A program made the translations under genes and the position numbers. Below, piece by piece: positions 35,414 through 45,231 of a stretch of 64,000 nucleotides of DNA (the stretch's first letter is position 1; the number at the start of each line of letters is the position of its first letter). Source of the stretch: Dongia_A sp039808885 (GTDB lineage: Bacteria; Pseudomonadota; Alphaproteobacteria; Dongiales; Dongiaceae); assembly GCA_039808885.1 (NCBI GenBank), contig JBDHTX010000022.1, positions 1 to 64,000 on the forward strand, given 5' to 3'. The notes under the pieces were generated by a model. It ran no database searches. It was given only the letters and a program-made list of their open reading frames with translations, and was not told the origin of the DNA.

Positions 35414-36235
35414 ATGCAGCCGCGCTCCATTGCCACGCCGGACGGCCTGCGGCTCGCGGCCTATGAAGCCGGCAACCCGGCGGGTCCGGAGATCCTGTTC
35501 ATCCACGGCTTCTCGCAATGCGCCGAATGCTGGCAGCGGCAGGTCTACGACCCGGCGCTGAGCCGGCGCTTCCGGCTCGCCGCCTTTGACCTGCGCGGCC
35601 ACGGCGCCTCCGACAAGCCGCTGGAGGCGGCGCGCTATGCCGAAGACCGCCTCTTCGCCGACGACGTGGCGGCCGTCATCGACGGGCTCGGATTGCGGCG
35701 CCCGGTGCTGGTGGCGTGGTCCTATGCCGGGCGCATCGTCGGCGACTACCTGGAGCGCTATGGCACCGCGCGGATCGCCGGCATCAACTATGTTTGCGCC
35801 CGCACCAACAACCAGGCGGAATTCGTCGGGCCGGGCAACCGCTTCCTCGCCGACATGACCGGCGACGATGCGGCGGCCGAGATCGCGGCCACCCGCGCCT
35901 TTGTCCGCGCCTGCTTCGCCGCCGCGCCGGAGCCGGAGCTGCTGGAGAAGATCGTCGCCGACAACATGCTGGTGCCGGCGCCGGTCCGCCGCGCGCATCT
36001 GGCCCGGCCGCCCAGCGACGGCGCCATCCTGGCGCGCATCGACGTGCCGGTGCTGGTGAGCCAGGGCAGCGAAGATGCCCTGGTGCTGCCCGGCCTCGGC
36101 GCGCTGACCGCGGCACAGGTTCCGGGCAGCCGGCTGTCGCGCTACGAGGGCATCGGCCATACGCCCTTCCTCGAGGATACCGCCCGCTTCAACGGCGAGC
36201 TGGCCGATTTCGTGCAAGCGGCGAACGCGCCGTAG
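35414..36235 (+). CDS. Alpha/beta hydrolase
   Basis: Cytoplasmic hydrolase (273 aa). The oxyanion motif is FIHGFSQCAECW, then DLRGHGASDKP. The nucleophile elbow is VAWSYAGRIVG, an A-x-S-x-A-G variant of GxSxG. The acidic residue is likely in VLVSQGSEDALVLP, and the His in YEGIGHTPFLEDTARF. All triad members are present. ATG at 35414 follows GGAGGTACC. Substrate unknown (esterase, lactonase or haloperoxidase-like are possible). It is monocistronic and divergent from the kinase-like gene. Confidence 0.85.
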   Translation: MQPRSIATPDGLRLAAYEAGNPAGPEILFIHGFSQCAECWQRQVYDPALSRRFRLAAFDLRGHGASDKPLEAARYAEDRLFADDVAAVIDGLGLRRPVLVAWSYAGRIVGDYLERYGTARIAGINYVCARTNNQAEFVGPGNRFLADMTGDDAAAEIAATRAFVRACFAAAPEPELLEKIVADNMLVPAPVRRAHLARPPSDGAILARIDVPVLVSQGSEDALVLPGLGALTAAQVPGSRLSRYEGIGHTPFLEDTARFNGELADFVQAANAP

Positions 36236-36243
36236 AAGCGAGC

Positions 36244-36837
36244 TCACTCCAGGTTGGTGTGGCGCGCGCGCATGGACGCGGCGGTCTCGCCGGTGAGGTC
36301 GCGCAGCCGCAGCACCAGCAGCTCGAAGACCAGCATCTGGGAGAACTCGAACAGCGAGCCCATGGGCAGCACGGAAGCCGCTGCGCCACGATCGTTCGCG
36401 CCCTGGTCATCCGCCCCCGGGTCATCCGCCATGGTCTGCGCCGGAATGTGCAGCACGTGATCGGCGGCGCGGGCAAGGTTGCTGCCGGGCTGCGCCGTCA
36501 CCACCGCGACCTTGGCGCCGGCATCCCGGGCGATGGCGGCCAGCGCCGCCACGGTGGCGAAATCGCCCGGCCCGGCGGAAACCACCAGCAGGTCGCCGGC
36601 GCCGACCGGCGGCAGGGTCATCTCGCCCACCACATGGGCGTCGAGGCCGAGATGGAACAGCCGCATGGCGAGGCCCTTCATCTGCAGCCCCTCGCGGCCG
36701 AGGCCGTGCAGCGCGATGCGCCTGGCGCCGGCGATGGCCTCGGCGAAGCGCTCGAACGCCGCGGCGTCGAGCCGCTCGGCCACGCTTCCGATCTCGGCCA
36801 GCGCCCGGCGCGCCAGATCGGCGGTCGATGCCATCAT
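36244..36837 (-). CDS. SIS-domain sugar isomerase (6-phospho-3-hexuloisomerase-like)
   Basis: Protein of 197 aa with a SIS sugar-phosphate-binding domain: RIALHGLGREGLQMKGLAMRLFHLGLDAHVVGE followed by GDLLVVSAGPGDFATVAALAAIARDAGAKVAVVTAQPGSNLARAADHVLHIPA. It resembles 6-phospho-3-hexuloisomerases (HxlB) and related ketose isomerases. An insertion rich in Asp/Asn/Gly (ADDPGADDQGANDRGA) interrupts the C-terminal part. GGGGAGG lies before tandem ATGs, and either could start. No hexulose-phosphate synthase gene is nearby. Confidence 0.8.
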   Translation of the reverse strand: MMASTADLARRALAEIGSVAERLDAAAFERFAEAIAGARRIALHGLGREGLQMKGLAMRLFHLGLDAHVVGEMTLPPVGAGDLLVVSAGPGDFATVAALAAIARDAGAKVAVVTAQPGSNLARAADHVLHIPAQTMADDPGADDQGANDRGAAASVLPMGSLFEFSQMLVFELLVLRLRDLTGETAASMRARHTNLE

Positions 36838-36942
36838 GCCTCCCCTCCCCGCTGTCGCGGCAGGTTAATGCAGGACGGCCGGAAGGTGAACTGCATTGCC
36901 AAGCCGTGAGAAGCCGACTCGCTCGCGCCACCCCATGTCTCC

Positions 36943-37044
36943 GTCACCCCAAGGCTTGGCCTTGGGGTCCACGAATTCGCGCATGGCGAGACCGCCCTGC
37001 AGGCGGAAATTCGTGGATGGCAAGACCAAGCCTTGCCATGACGA
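36943..37044. repeat. Nested palindromic intergenic repeat, copy 2
   Basis: Hairpin CCCCAAGG-N5-CCTTGGGG (36947-36967), inverted pair CCACGAATT (36969-36977)/AATTCGTGG (37008-37016), and hairpin ATGGCAAG-N7-CTTGCCAT (37017-37039). This is the same plan as 1304-1405, with compensating changes that keep each stem paired. It lies within the 289-base gap between the SIS and DUF3857 genes. Confidence 0.8.
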
Positions 37045-37126
37045 TTGGGGGGTATCGGCAGCCTGGGGCCGAATTCGGCAACCGCGAGTCAGGCCCGGCA
37101 ATGACGAGCCATGCTTGGACTGCGCC

Positions 37127-39016
37127 TCAAAGTCCCGGCGCGGGGCGGAACAGGACCATGCGGCGCAGATCGCGGTTGATGGCGGTGGCCATGGCGGCCT
37201 GCTCGCGGGTTTCCGCCGGCGTGCATTGGCCGTGCGGCGTGCGGTCGACGAACTCGCGGTTGACCGTGATGCTGCGGCCGTTCTGCTTGTAGGTCGCGGT
37301 ATAGGCCAAGTCGCCGCGCGTCTCGCTGACGTCGGGCGGCAGGCTGATGATCTCGAGCTCCGCCGGCAGGTCGATGGTGGTCTCCTCGCGCATGCCGATG
37401 GCGCCGCAGGTCACATTGACGTCGCGGCTGGAATCCAGGATCGATTTGGCGAGATCGCCGATCCCGTAATCGCCGAGATGGCTCTCCGGAATGACGAAGG
37501 CGCCTGGCACCGTCAGATCGAGCAGGCTTTCGGTCGAGAATTGCGCATTCGCCTTGAAGGGCTCATTGAGGGCGAAGGGATCGTCGGCGTTGTAGGTCGA
37601 GCTGCCCTGCAGGCCGGTCTTGTTCAGCCAGGTGGTGGACCATTCGTTGAGCTGGCTGTCGCCCGCATCGGCGACGGTGGAGCGGATCCAGTCCGAATAG
37701 GGCCCATAGAAGCGCGCCTCGCCGCTGCCGGTGACGCTGCCATCGGCGTTGATGCGCGCCTTGGTGCGGATGAAGCTGCCCGACTTGAGCGCATCCACCG
37801 GCGGCGTGCGGCGCAGCGGGTCCTTCAGCTTGGTGACGATCACCGGCTTGTCCGCCAGGCGCTGGCCGATGACGCCGAACGGCATCAGGTAATGCGTCGA
37901 ATCGGTGTAGAGGTCGAATTCCGGCAGATAGGTGATGGCATGGTCGAAGGGCGCCAGCGACGGCACGCCGGGCAGCAGGTATGACGTGTCGGAATTGATG
38001 ATCGCGGTGCTGCTGTCGATGCCCTTCGCCGCCAGCAGCGCCTCGAGCAGCACGACATGGTCCTTGCAGTCGCCGTAGCGGTTGGCCAGCACCTCGCCCG
38101 CGCTGTGCGGCACGAAGCCGCCGGCGCCGATATAGGTGGCGACGTAGCGGATGTTGATGTTGACCCAGTCGTAGAGCTTGCGCGCCTGCTCGCGCCGGTC
38201 GTCGATGCCGGCGGTCAGCGAATGGGCCAGCGCCTTGATCTCCTTGGTCACCGCCGCCTTGTCGGCGGCGCGGGATTCGTAGGCGCGCGCCAGCTCGGCA
38301 TAGTCCCGCATGGTGGAGACGTTGAGCCGGGCGCCGAAATCGCGGCGGTCGACGGCATAGCTGGAATTGAAGTCGGCCGGCTCGTCCCGCTTGTAGGTCC
38401 AGGCGTAGTGGATGCGGCCGCCTTCGCGGCGCTCCGGCTCGGCGACGAAATCGCGCGCCTCGACCTTGAGCGGCCGGGAATCCGGCACCGAGATCTCGAT
38501 CCGCGCCTCGCCCACCTCGACATCGCTGGGGAAATAGAACATGTCGATGTAGTGGCCCGGATAATAGGGCTCGTGCTGGTTCAGCCGCATCTTGTAGACG
38601 ATGCGGTCGTCGATCTCGACCTGCGGAAAGACGATGATCTTGTGCTTCTCGTCGGTGAACATCGGCGCGCCGTCGGAGACGGCGTCATCCTGCAGCTTGA
38701 TCGCCTCGGGCGGCACGTCGATGCGCGTGTCGTCCGGCTTCAGCACATAGGCTTCCAGCACGTCGAGTTCGGCCAGGTTCTGGCTGTAGCTGAGGTCGGT
38801 CTGGCCGATCCAGTCGATGGCGCTGCGGGCGAGCGGGCTTTTCACCACCTCGCGCGTCTCCACATAGGAGCCGTCCTCGGCGACGACGATGCTGTCCGTG
38901 ACGCTGACGAACTTGTAGTCGGAGGCGAAAGCGGCGCCGGCACTGAGCGCGGCGGAAACGGCCAACACGGCCGCGGCAAATCGAACGGCAAATCGTACCC
39001 TGGCACCGATCTTCAT
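37127..39016 (-). CDS. DUF3857 and transglutaminase-like domain protein
   Basis: Exported protein of 629 aa. It has a signal peptide (MKIGARVRFAVRFAAAVLAV to AFA), an N-terminal DUF3857 beta-rich domain (~30-230), and a transglutaminase-like domain with the Cys in LANRYGDCKDHVVLLEALL, His in APFDHAITYLPEF and Asp in DLYTDSTHYLMPFG, so the catalytic triad is complete. A further C-terminal beta-rich domain follows. These periplasmic proteins are widespread in Gram-negatives and usually uncharacterised. No operon partners. Confidence 0.87.
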   Translation of the reverse strand: MKIGARVRFAVRFAAAVLAVSAALSAGAAFASDYKFVSVTDSIVVAEDGSYVETREVVKSPLARSAIDWIGQTDLSYSQNLAELDVLEAYVLKPDDTRIDVPPEAIKLQDDAVSDGAPMFTDEKHKIIVFPQVEIDDRIVYKMRLNQHEPYYPGHYIDMFYFPSDVEVGEARIEISVPDSRPLKVEARDFVAEPERREGGRIHYAWTYKRDEPADFNSSYAVDRRDFGARLNVSTMRDYAELARAYESRAADKAAVTKEIKALAHSLTAGIDDRREQARKLYDWVNINIRYVATYIGAGGFVPHSAGEVLANRYGDCKDHVVLLEALLAAKGIDSSTAIINSDTSYLLPGVPSLAPFDHAITYLPEFDLYTDSTHYLMPFGVIGQRLADKPVIVTKLKDPLRRTPPVDALKSGSFIRTKARINADGSVTGSGEARFYGPYSDWIRSTVADAGDSQLNEWSTTWLNKTGLQGSSTYNADDPFALNEPFKANAQFSTESLLDLTVPGAFVIPESHLGDYGIGDLAKSILDSSRDVNVTCGAIGMREETTIDLPAELEIISLPPDVSETRGDLAYTATYKQNGRSITVNREFVDRTPHGQCTPAETREQAAMATAINRDLRRMVLFRPAPGL

Positions 39017-39171
39017 CGGCCGCTCTCCCCAAAAGCCCTTCTGCGCCGGGCCTTACGCGATCGCCGCACGCAGCGGCGACGCCCATCGCGCGGCCCCACC
39101 CTGCCAGGAATATATTAATAGTTGGTGGCGGGTTCAACCGGGCAGCAATCCGACATGCAGATCCGATGCGA

Positions 39172-39714
39172 TCAACCGGCAGACGCGCGGTAGAGGATAA
39201 GCGCCACGGCGATTGCGAAGCAAATCGCGCCAAGTCCGAGCAATCCACCGGAGGCGATCAACAGCCAGCGGCAAAGCGCGAAGTCGGCCCTTAGAAGAGT
39301 GGCCTCTTTTTCGATTACGACATCCCGCGCCCCCCTCTTCTCTTTGCTCGCCTCTGTGAGGTTTCGCTTGATCAAGCGGACGCGCCTGATGTGATGCGAC
39401 ATGCAATCGGTCGAGAAGTAGCGATGAGCAAGGGAAGTGAGAGCGCAAAGACCCAACAGTACCGCGCCAGATACCAGCAGCCCCGTGTGCTCGTGGAATG
39501 CGTGCAGAAACAATAGATCGCCAGTTTCGCCGTTCTTTCGAACGCCGAATACCACGTCCGACATCAGAAACCCGTAGCCCGCGAGCGCCAGCAGCGAGAG
39601 GCGGAGCAACTCGGCTGAGAAGTTCTGGTAGCGATCCAGGATCTCGAAGTCAGCCCGGTACCGCTCTTCCCCGACATCCAGCGATTCCAGATAGTCGTCT
39701 TTCGCCTCGGCCAT
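39172..39714 (-). CDS. Hypothetical four-helix membrane protein
   Basis: Protein of 180 aa: an acidic N-terminus (MAEAKDDYLESLDVGEERYRADFEILDRY), two membrane helices (LLRLSLLALAGYGFLMSDVVFG and TGLLVSGAVLLGLCALTSLAHR), a basic cytoplasmic loop of about 50 residues, then two more hydrophobic stretches (WLLIASGGLLGLGAICFAIAVALIL). Codon use is less G/C-rich than its neighbours, suggesting recent acquisition. The family is not recognised; two-helix hairpins around a charged loop occur in several small signalling or effector families, but there is no specific motif. Confidence 0.7.
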   Translation of the reverse strand: MAEAKDDYLESLDVGEERYRADFEILDRYQNFSAELLRLSLLALAGYGFLMSDVVFGVRKNGETGDLLFLHAFHEHTGLLVSGAVLLGLCALTSLAHRYFSTDCMSHHIRRVRLIKRNLTEASKEKRGARDVVIEKEATLLRADFALCRWLLIASGGLLGLGAICFAIAVALILYRASAG

Positions 39715-39803
39715 GCGCCAGTCCTCCCCGGCTCAAGGGAAGACCATGCATCGCCGGTTTGTCAACCAGAGCGTGCAAATGCCAGAGCGAGTGCCCGCAA
39801 ACG

Positions 39804-41093
<1,290 letters not shown>

Positions 41094-41146
41094 GTTACCT
41101 TGTTCCCCACCGTGCAATTCGATCGAACACAACTCACCCACCTCAC

Positions 41147-41170
41147 CCCAAGGCCTAGCCTTGGCATGAC
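41147..41170. repeat. Nested palindromic repeat, half copy 3
   Basis: A single hairpin CCAAGGC-CTA-GCCTTGG (41148-41164) followed by CATGAC, matching one end of the elements at 1304 and 36943. It lies between hisZ and purA. Confidence 0.6.
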
Positions 41171-41207
41171 GCAGTTGTCTGAGTGTTTCATCTGATTGAA
41201 CTCCGCA

Positions 41208-42338
41208 TCAGAGCATTTGAGCGGCGCCGTTGCGCCAGAGATGCGAGCAGCCGAGGCACCGCGCTTCCTTCTCGTCTTCAGCGCCGTCCAGCGCATGCAG
41301 GGTGACCCAGCCTTCGCCGCGCAGGCGCTGCGCCGCCTCGGCCGAGGTGCCGCGCGGCAGCAGGATGCGCCGCGCCGCTTTCGGCGCCGGCAGTGCCGCC
41401 ATCACGCTGTCGAGATAGAGGGTGAAGCCGGTCGCGTCCTCGCCGGCCTGGTTGACGTAGCGGCCGCCGCGGCCGAACTCGCCGGAGATGCCGCGGCCGA
41501 GCAGCGAGAACGTGACGCCGGTGTGATACTCGAAGCCGCGATGATCGGTCGGGTCGAGGGTGAGCGACAGGCCGGGATCGGCCGCGCGGATCAGCGCCGC
41601 CACCTCGATGAGCCGGTCGCGCTGCGCGGCGGCGGCCTTGGGCAGTTCGATGCCGGCGAGGTCCTTGGCCGCGCGGCCCGCCTCGCCCACCGCCGCCATC
41701 AGGCGCTGCAGGATGGGCGCCTGGCTGCCGCCCAGCTGCTTCACCGCCGCGGCGTCCTTGCGGTCGAGCGCGGCGATCAGCGGCGCGGGATCGGCGAGGC
41801 CGCTGTCACGCAGGAAGGAGACCGCCAGCATCGGCGCGTTGAGGTCGACCACGAGATCGCCGATGCCGACCTGGCGCAGCGCCTCGGCGGCCAGCAGCAC
41901 CGCCTCCGCATCGGCGGCGGCACTCTCGGCGCCGATCAGCTCGATGCCGGCCTGGCCGATCTGGCGCTCGGGGCGCATCTGCTCGCCCTTCACCCGCAGC
42001 ACCTGGCCCGCATAAGAGAGGCGCAAGGGCCGCGGCGCGTTCTTCAGGCGGCTGGCGGCGATGCGGCCGACCTGCGGCGTCATGTCGGCGCGCAAGCCCA
42101 TCATGCGCTGCGACACCGGGTCCATCAGGCGGAAGGTGTGGGCGGCCATCGCCTCGCCCATGCCGGAGAGCAGCGCGTCCTCGAATTCGAGCAGCGGCGG
42201 CTTCACCCGGTCGTAGCCCCAGGCGGCGAAGCTCGCCATCAGCCGCTCGACCACCGAGGCCTCGAAGGCGGCATCGGGCGGCAGGCCGTCTTTCAGGCCC
42301 GCGGGCAGCAGATATTGATGGTCCTTGCCGATGGCCAT
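41208..42338 (-). CDS. hisZ: ATP phosphoribosyltransferase regulatory subunit
   Basis: Histidyl-tRNA synthetase-like paralogue (376 aa) that lacks aminoacylation and instead supports HisG (short form) in the first step of histidine synthesis. Motif 2-like RADMTPQVGRIAASRLK and the class II core GYDRVKPPLLEFEDALL are present, plus FEYHTGVTFSLLGRGISGEFGRGGRYV. The C-terminal anticodon-binding domain of real HisRS is missing, as expected for HisZ. ATG at 42338 is favoured. Next to purA, as in several alphaproteobacteria. HisG is not in the window. Confidence 0.9.
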   Translation of the reverse strand: MAIGKDHQYLLPAGLKDGLPPDAAFEASVVERLMASFAAWGYDRVKPPLLEFEDALLSGMGEAMAAHTFRLMDPVSQRMMGLRADMTPQVGRIAASRLKNAPRPLRLSYAGQVLRVKGEQMRPERQIGQAGIELIGAESAAADAEAVLLAAEALRQVGIGDLVVDLNAPMLAVSFLRDSGLADPAPLIAALDRKDAAAVKQLGGSQAPILQRLMAAVGEAGRAAKDLAGIELPKAAAAQRDRLIEVAALIRAADPGLSLTLDPTDHRGFEYHTGVTFSLLGRGISGEFGRGGRYVNQAGEDATGFTLYLDSVMAALPAPKAARRILLPRGTSAEAAQRLRGEGWVTLHALDGAEDEKEARCLGCSHLWRNGAAQML

Positions 42339-42639
42339 GGAACTCGGGCGCTCGCTTCGATCCGGTTGATCCCCGCGCCCGCGCCGGCCCGGGCGCAACC
42401 CGGTCGGCTTGGGCACAGGTTATTAGCCGGAATTGCCCGGGCGCGGCAAGCGTCGCGCGGTCGCGGCCGGCGTTTTTCGACGCCGGAGGTCCCTGATCGG
42501 AAAGGATTTTCCAGGACACCGCGCGGTTCTTGCCCTCCGCGGCGAAGGTTGGAACCGCGCGAAGCCGGAAACGAAAGCGCCGGCGCGGACGTGGCCCAGC
42601 CGCCGGCAGGACTCGCGGCCCGCCGGCCGCCGGACTCGC
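42339..42639. other. Intergenic region upstream of hisZ, no gene seen
   Basis: About 300 bases between the hisZ start and the PhzF stop. It is G+C-rich, with no convincing reading frame, RNA gene or terminator. It should hold the hisZ-purA promoter, but I cannot point to one. Confidence 0.5.
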
Positions 42640-43455
42640 CTAGAGGTGGAACTGCCCGGTGACGGTGAGCACCGCGTGGCCGGACATCGTCAGCCGGCCG
42701 TCGGCGAGGGTCAGCCAGAGCTCGCCGCCGCGCTTGGAGACCTGGCGGGCGAAGAAGGTGGTGCGGCCGCCGAACTTGGCCGACCAATAGGGCGTCAGCA
42801 GGCAATGCGCCTTGCCGGTGACCGGATCCTCGGGGATGCCGTATTTCGGCACGAAGACGCGCGAGACGAAATCCGCCTTGGCGCCGCGCGCGGTCACCAG
42901 CACGTCGAACGGCAAGGCGCGGATCGCGTCGATGTCCGGCGTCAGGTTACGCACCGTGTCCTCGTCGGCCAGCTCGGCGATATAGGCCCAGTCGCGGTGC
43001 AGCGCCTTCACCTCGGCGCCGATCGCCTTGGCCACCGCGGGAATCTCCGATGCCGGCGCCGGCACGTTGCCATAGGTCGGGAAATCCATCGCCAGGCGCT
43101 CGCCGTCGCGCGTCACCGTCAACACGCCGGACCGCGTGTGGAAGGCGACCTTGTCGCGGGTCTTCTGCAGATGATTGAGCACGATCTCGCCGCTCGCCAG
43201 GGTGGCGTGGCCGCAGAGGTCGATCTCCAGCGTCGGCGTGAACCAGCGCAGGTGATAGTCGCCGCCCCCATTGTCATTCCGCTGCGGCACGAAGAAAGCC
43301 GTCTCGGCCAGGTTGTTCTCCGCCGCGATCGCCTGCAGCGTCGCGTCGGGCAGCCATTCCGTGAGCGGCATGACCGCGGCCGGGTTGCCGCCGAACGCGG
43401 CGCTGGTGAAGGCATCGACCTGGTAGAACGGCAAGGACACGGAAGCGACTCCCAA
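42640..43455 (-). CDS. PhzF family isomerase/epimerase-like protein
   Basis: Cytoplasmic protein (271 aa) of the phenazine-biosynthesis-like PhzF family, with a diaminopimelate epimerase fold. It has the N-terminal YQVDAFTSAAFGGNPAAVMPL, the catalytic Glu in ENNLAETAFFVP, the FTPTLEIDLCGHATLAS signature, and GIPEDPVTGKAHCLLTPYW in the C-terminal half. Most members are not in phenazine clusters and have unknown substrates; no phenazine genes are here. It is the last of a same-strand group with LysE and PaiB-type genes. Confidence 0.9.
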   Translation of the reverse strand: MGVASVSLPFYQVDAFTSAAFGGNPAAVMPLTEWLPDATLQAIAAENNLAETAFFVPQRNDNGGGDYHLRWFTPTLEIDLCGHATLASGEIVLNHLQKTRDKVAFHTRSGVLTVTRDGERLAMDFPTYGNVPAPASEIPAVAKAIGAEVKALHRDWAYIAELADEDTVRNLTPDIDAIRALPFDVLVTARGAKADFVSRVFVPKYGIPEDPVTGKAHCLLTPYWSAKFGGRTTFFARQVSKRGGELWLTLADGRLTMSGHAVLTVTGQFHL

Positions 43456-43488
43456 AATTGCGAAGGGGATTGCGGAACGGATTGCGGC

Positions 43489-44100
43489 TCAGCGGGTGGC
43501 GACGGCGATGCCGGCGCCGATCAGGACGGTGCCGCTCAGCCGGTTGAACAGGCGCGACGCGGCGGTGGAGGACAGCAGCCGGCGGCTGCGCTCGGCGAGG
43601 AAGATATACGCGCCATAGACGACATAGGAGACCACGACGACGATGGCGCAGAGCAGCAGATAGTCGGCGGAGCCGATGCGGCGCATGTCCATGAAGGTCG
43701 GCAGCAAGGCGCCATAGAACAGGATCGCCTTCGGGTTCCCCAGAGTCACCAGGAAGCCGAGGCCGACATCCCTGAGGACGCCGTGGCCGCGGCGCGGCGC
43801 CACCGTGATCGCGGCGCCCTTGCTGCGGAAGGCGCGCCAGCCCAGCCAGAGCAGATAAAGCGCGCCGGCATACTTGATCACCTGGAACAGCGGGCCGAGC
43901 GTCGCGGCCATCGCGGTCAACCCGGCCATGGCGACGGCGATGAAGCAGAAATCGGCCAGCACCAGCCCCGCCGTCACCGCCAGGCCCGCGAGCGGCCCGG
44001 AGGCCAGCGCGCGGGAGATGATGGTGGCGAGGCCCGGCCCCGGCGACAGGGCGAGGAAGAACATGCCGATGGCGAAGGCGAGCGCGGATTGGGCGGTCAT
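43489..44100 (-). CDS. LysE family translocator
   Basis: Inner-membrane amino-acid exporter (203 aa) of the RhtB/LysE family, with about six hydrophobic segments. It carries the N-terminal signature MFFLALSPGPGLATIISRALASGPLAGLAVTAGL and GFLVTLGNPKAILFYGALLP in the middle, both diagnostic. It exports amino acids or derivatives by proton exchange; substrate unspecified. It starts 11 bases after the PaiB-type gene stop and precedes phzF by 33 bases, suggesting a three-gene operon for detoxifying or exporting a metabolite. Confidence 0.9.
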   Translation of the reverse strand: MTAQSALAFAIGMFFLALSPGPGLATIISRALASGPLAGLAVTAGLVLADFCFIAVAMAGLTAMAATLGPLFQVIKYAGALYLLWLGWRAFRSKGAAITVAPRRGHGVLRDVGLGFLVTLGNPKAILFYGALLPTFMDMRRIGSADYLLLCAIVVVVSYVVYGAYIFLAERSRRLLSSTAASRLFNRLSGTVLIGAGIAVATR

Positions 44101-44111
44101 CGGGCGTTTCC

Positions 44112-44756
44112 TCAGGCGCGTTCGCGCGCGGCGCGCATCATCGTGGCGATCGTCGCATCGTCGCCCCGCCCGCGCGCCTGCAGCCCGGCGACGGCGCCCA
44201 GCGCATCGCGCTCGTCGCGGTTCTGGCCGAGCTTGGCCTTGGCATCCAGGCGGGTGACGTCGACGCGGAGGCCGACGATGCCGCGGACCATGGCGGCGAT
44301 GTAGCTCTCCGGCGCGTCGGCGGTCGACCAGGGCGTCTCGTAGGGACTCTCCTGCTGGCGCGACAGCGCCTCGACGTGGCGCAGCAGCCAGGCGCCGTCC
44401 TCGACGATCTGCGCCCGGCCATAGGCGTGCACGATGGCGTAGTTCCAGGTCGGCACGCTCTTGCCGTTCTCGGCCTTGGAGGGATACCAGCCCGGCCGGA
44501 TATAGGCGTCCGGGCCGCTGAAGATCATCATGATCTCGGCCTCGGGCGCCGATTGCAGCCGCCGCCAATGCGGATTGCCGCGCGCCAGATGGCATTCGAT
44601 CGTGACCTTGTCCCCCTCGGCGCTGACGACGGTCGGCAAATGTGTCGCCATCAATCCAGCGGCATCGTGGCTGACCAGGGCGGCAAAGGTATTGCCCCGC
44701 ATGATCGCCAATGCGTCGGACAGATCAGCCATCTTGAATTGCTCCGGCACGTACAT
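44112..44756 (-). CDS. FMN-binding negative transcriptional regulator, PaiB-like
   Basis: Protein of 214 aa of the PaiB family, with a flavin-reductase-like split barrel. It begins MYVPEQFKMADLSDALAIMRGNTFAALV, then THLPTVVSAEGDKVTIECHLARGNPHWRRL, YIRPGWYPSKAENGKSVPTWNYAIVHAYG, and LRVDVTRLDAKAKLGQNR. These are all PaiB landmarks. In Bacillus PaiB represses sporulation and protease genes, but most members are probably flavin- or heme-binding enzymes. First gene of a likely three-gene operon with lysE and phzF. Confidence 0.9.
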   Translation of the reverse strand: MYVPEQFKMADLSDALAIMRGNTFAALVSHDAAGLMATHLPTVVSAEGDKVTIECHLARGNPHWRRLQSAPEAEIMMIFSGPDAYIRPGWYPSKAENGKSVPTWNYAIVHAYGRAQIVEDGAWLLRHVEALSRQQESPYETPWSTADAPESYIAAMVRGIVGLRVDVTRLDAKAKLGQNRDERDALGAVAGLQARGRGDDATIATMMRAARERA

Positions 44757-44892
44757 GCGCGGTCATCCAGTCGGAAAGTCGTGGTTGCGGGAAATCCGTA
44801 CGCCGCGCGCGGGCCGCCGCGTCAGCGGAAACGGTAGCGCTCCGCATGGCGGAGCGCTACGCCGGTTCAGCTGTGCGAAAAATACCGCACGA

Positions 44893-45129
44893 TCAAACTT
44901 CTGGGCGCCAGAATGGACGTGAGATCTCGGCTTCTACCTCGACCCGGCTGATGCCGATGTCGCGCAGCAACCGCTCATCGAGACCGGCCAGATGGCGGCG
45001 TTGGCGGGCCCGCTCGGTCAAGCCGAGCAAGATGTCGATCGCCCGAGCCAGCAGGCCCCGGCCGGTCCGGCGACGGCTCGGCCGCACATAGAAGGAACCC
45101 GATTTGTCTTCCGCAGTGTACCGATACAT
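44893..45129 (-). CDS. DUF1127 family small protein
   Basis: Protein of 78 aa ending in the DUF1127 (YjiS-like) module: RARQRRHLAGLDERLLRDIGISRVEVEAEISRPFWR, with the typical L-D-x-R-x-L-x-D-I-G core. The N-terminus is basic and Arg-rich. Start ATG 45129 follows GGAGAAGTG. Short DUF1127 proteins are abundant in alphaproteobacteria; some are linked to RNA turnover and to phosphate or stress responses, but the function of this one is not known. Divergent from the MocR gene, sharing its operator region. Confidence 0.88.
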   Translation of the reverse strand: MYRYTAEDKSGSFYVRPSRRRTGRGLLARAIDILLGLTERARQRRHLAGLDERLLRDIGISRVEVEAEISRPFWRPEV

Positions 45130-45153
45130 CTCACTTCTCCAGCAGCAAAAATA

Positions 45154-45208
45154 GATACAATTGGTTCTTTTGCCTCCCTGGCCGGGATATTGTGCTTGAC
45201 ATTGTATC
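45154..45208. promoter_or_regulatory. Candidate MocR operator pair
   Basis: GATACAAT at 45154-45161 and its exact inverse ATTGTATC at 45201-45208 lie in the 102-base gap between the divergent DUF1127 and MocR genes. An overlapping TTGAC...GTCAA pair surrounds the second arm. The 39-base separation allows both arms on one DNA face, as for looped MocR dimers. Confidence 0.5.
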
Positions 45209-45231
45209 CGGTCAACGGAAACATTGTGCCC

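Noticed and set aside
35270..36247. Minus-strand open frame over the hydrolase region
   Set aside because: The plus strand encodes a complete alpha/beta hydrolase with all triad motifs; the minus translation is compositional noise.
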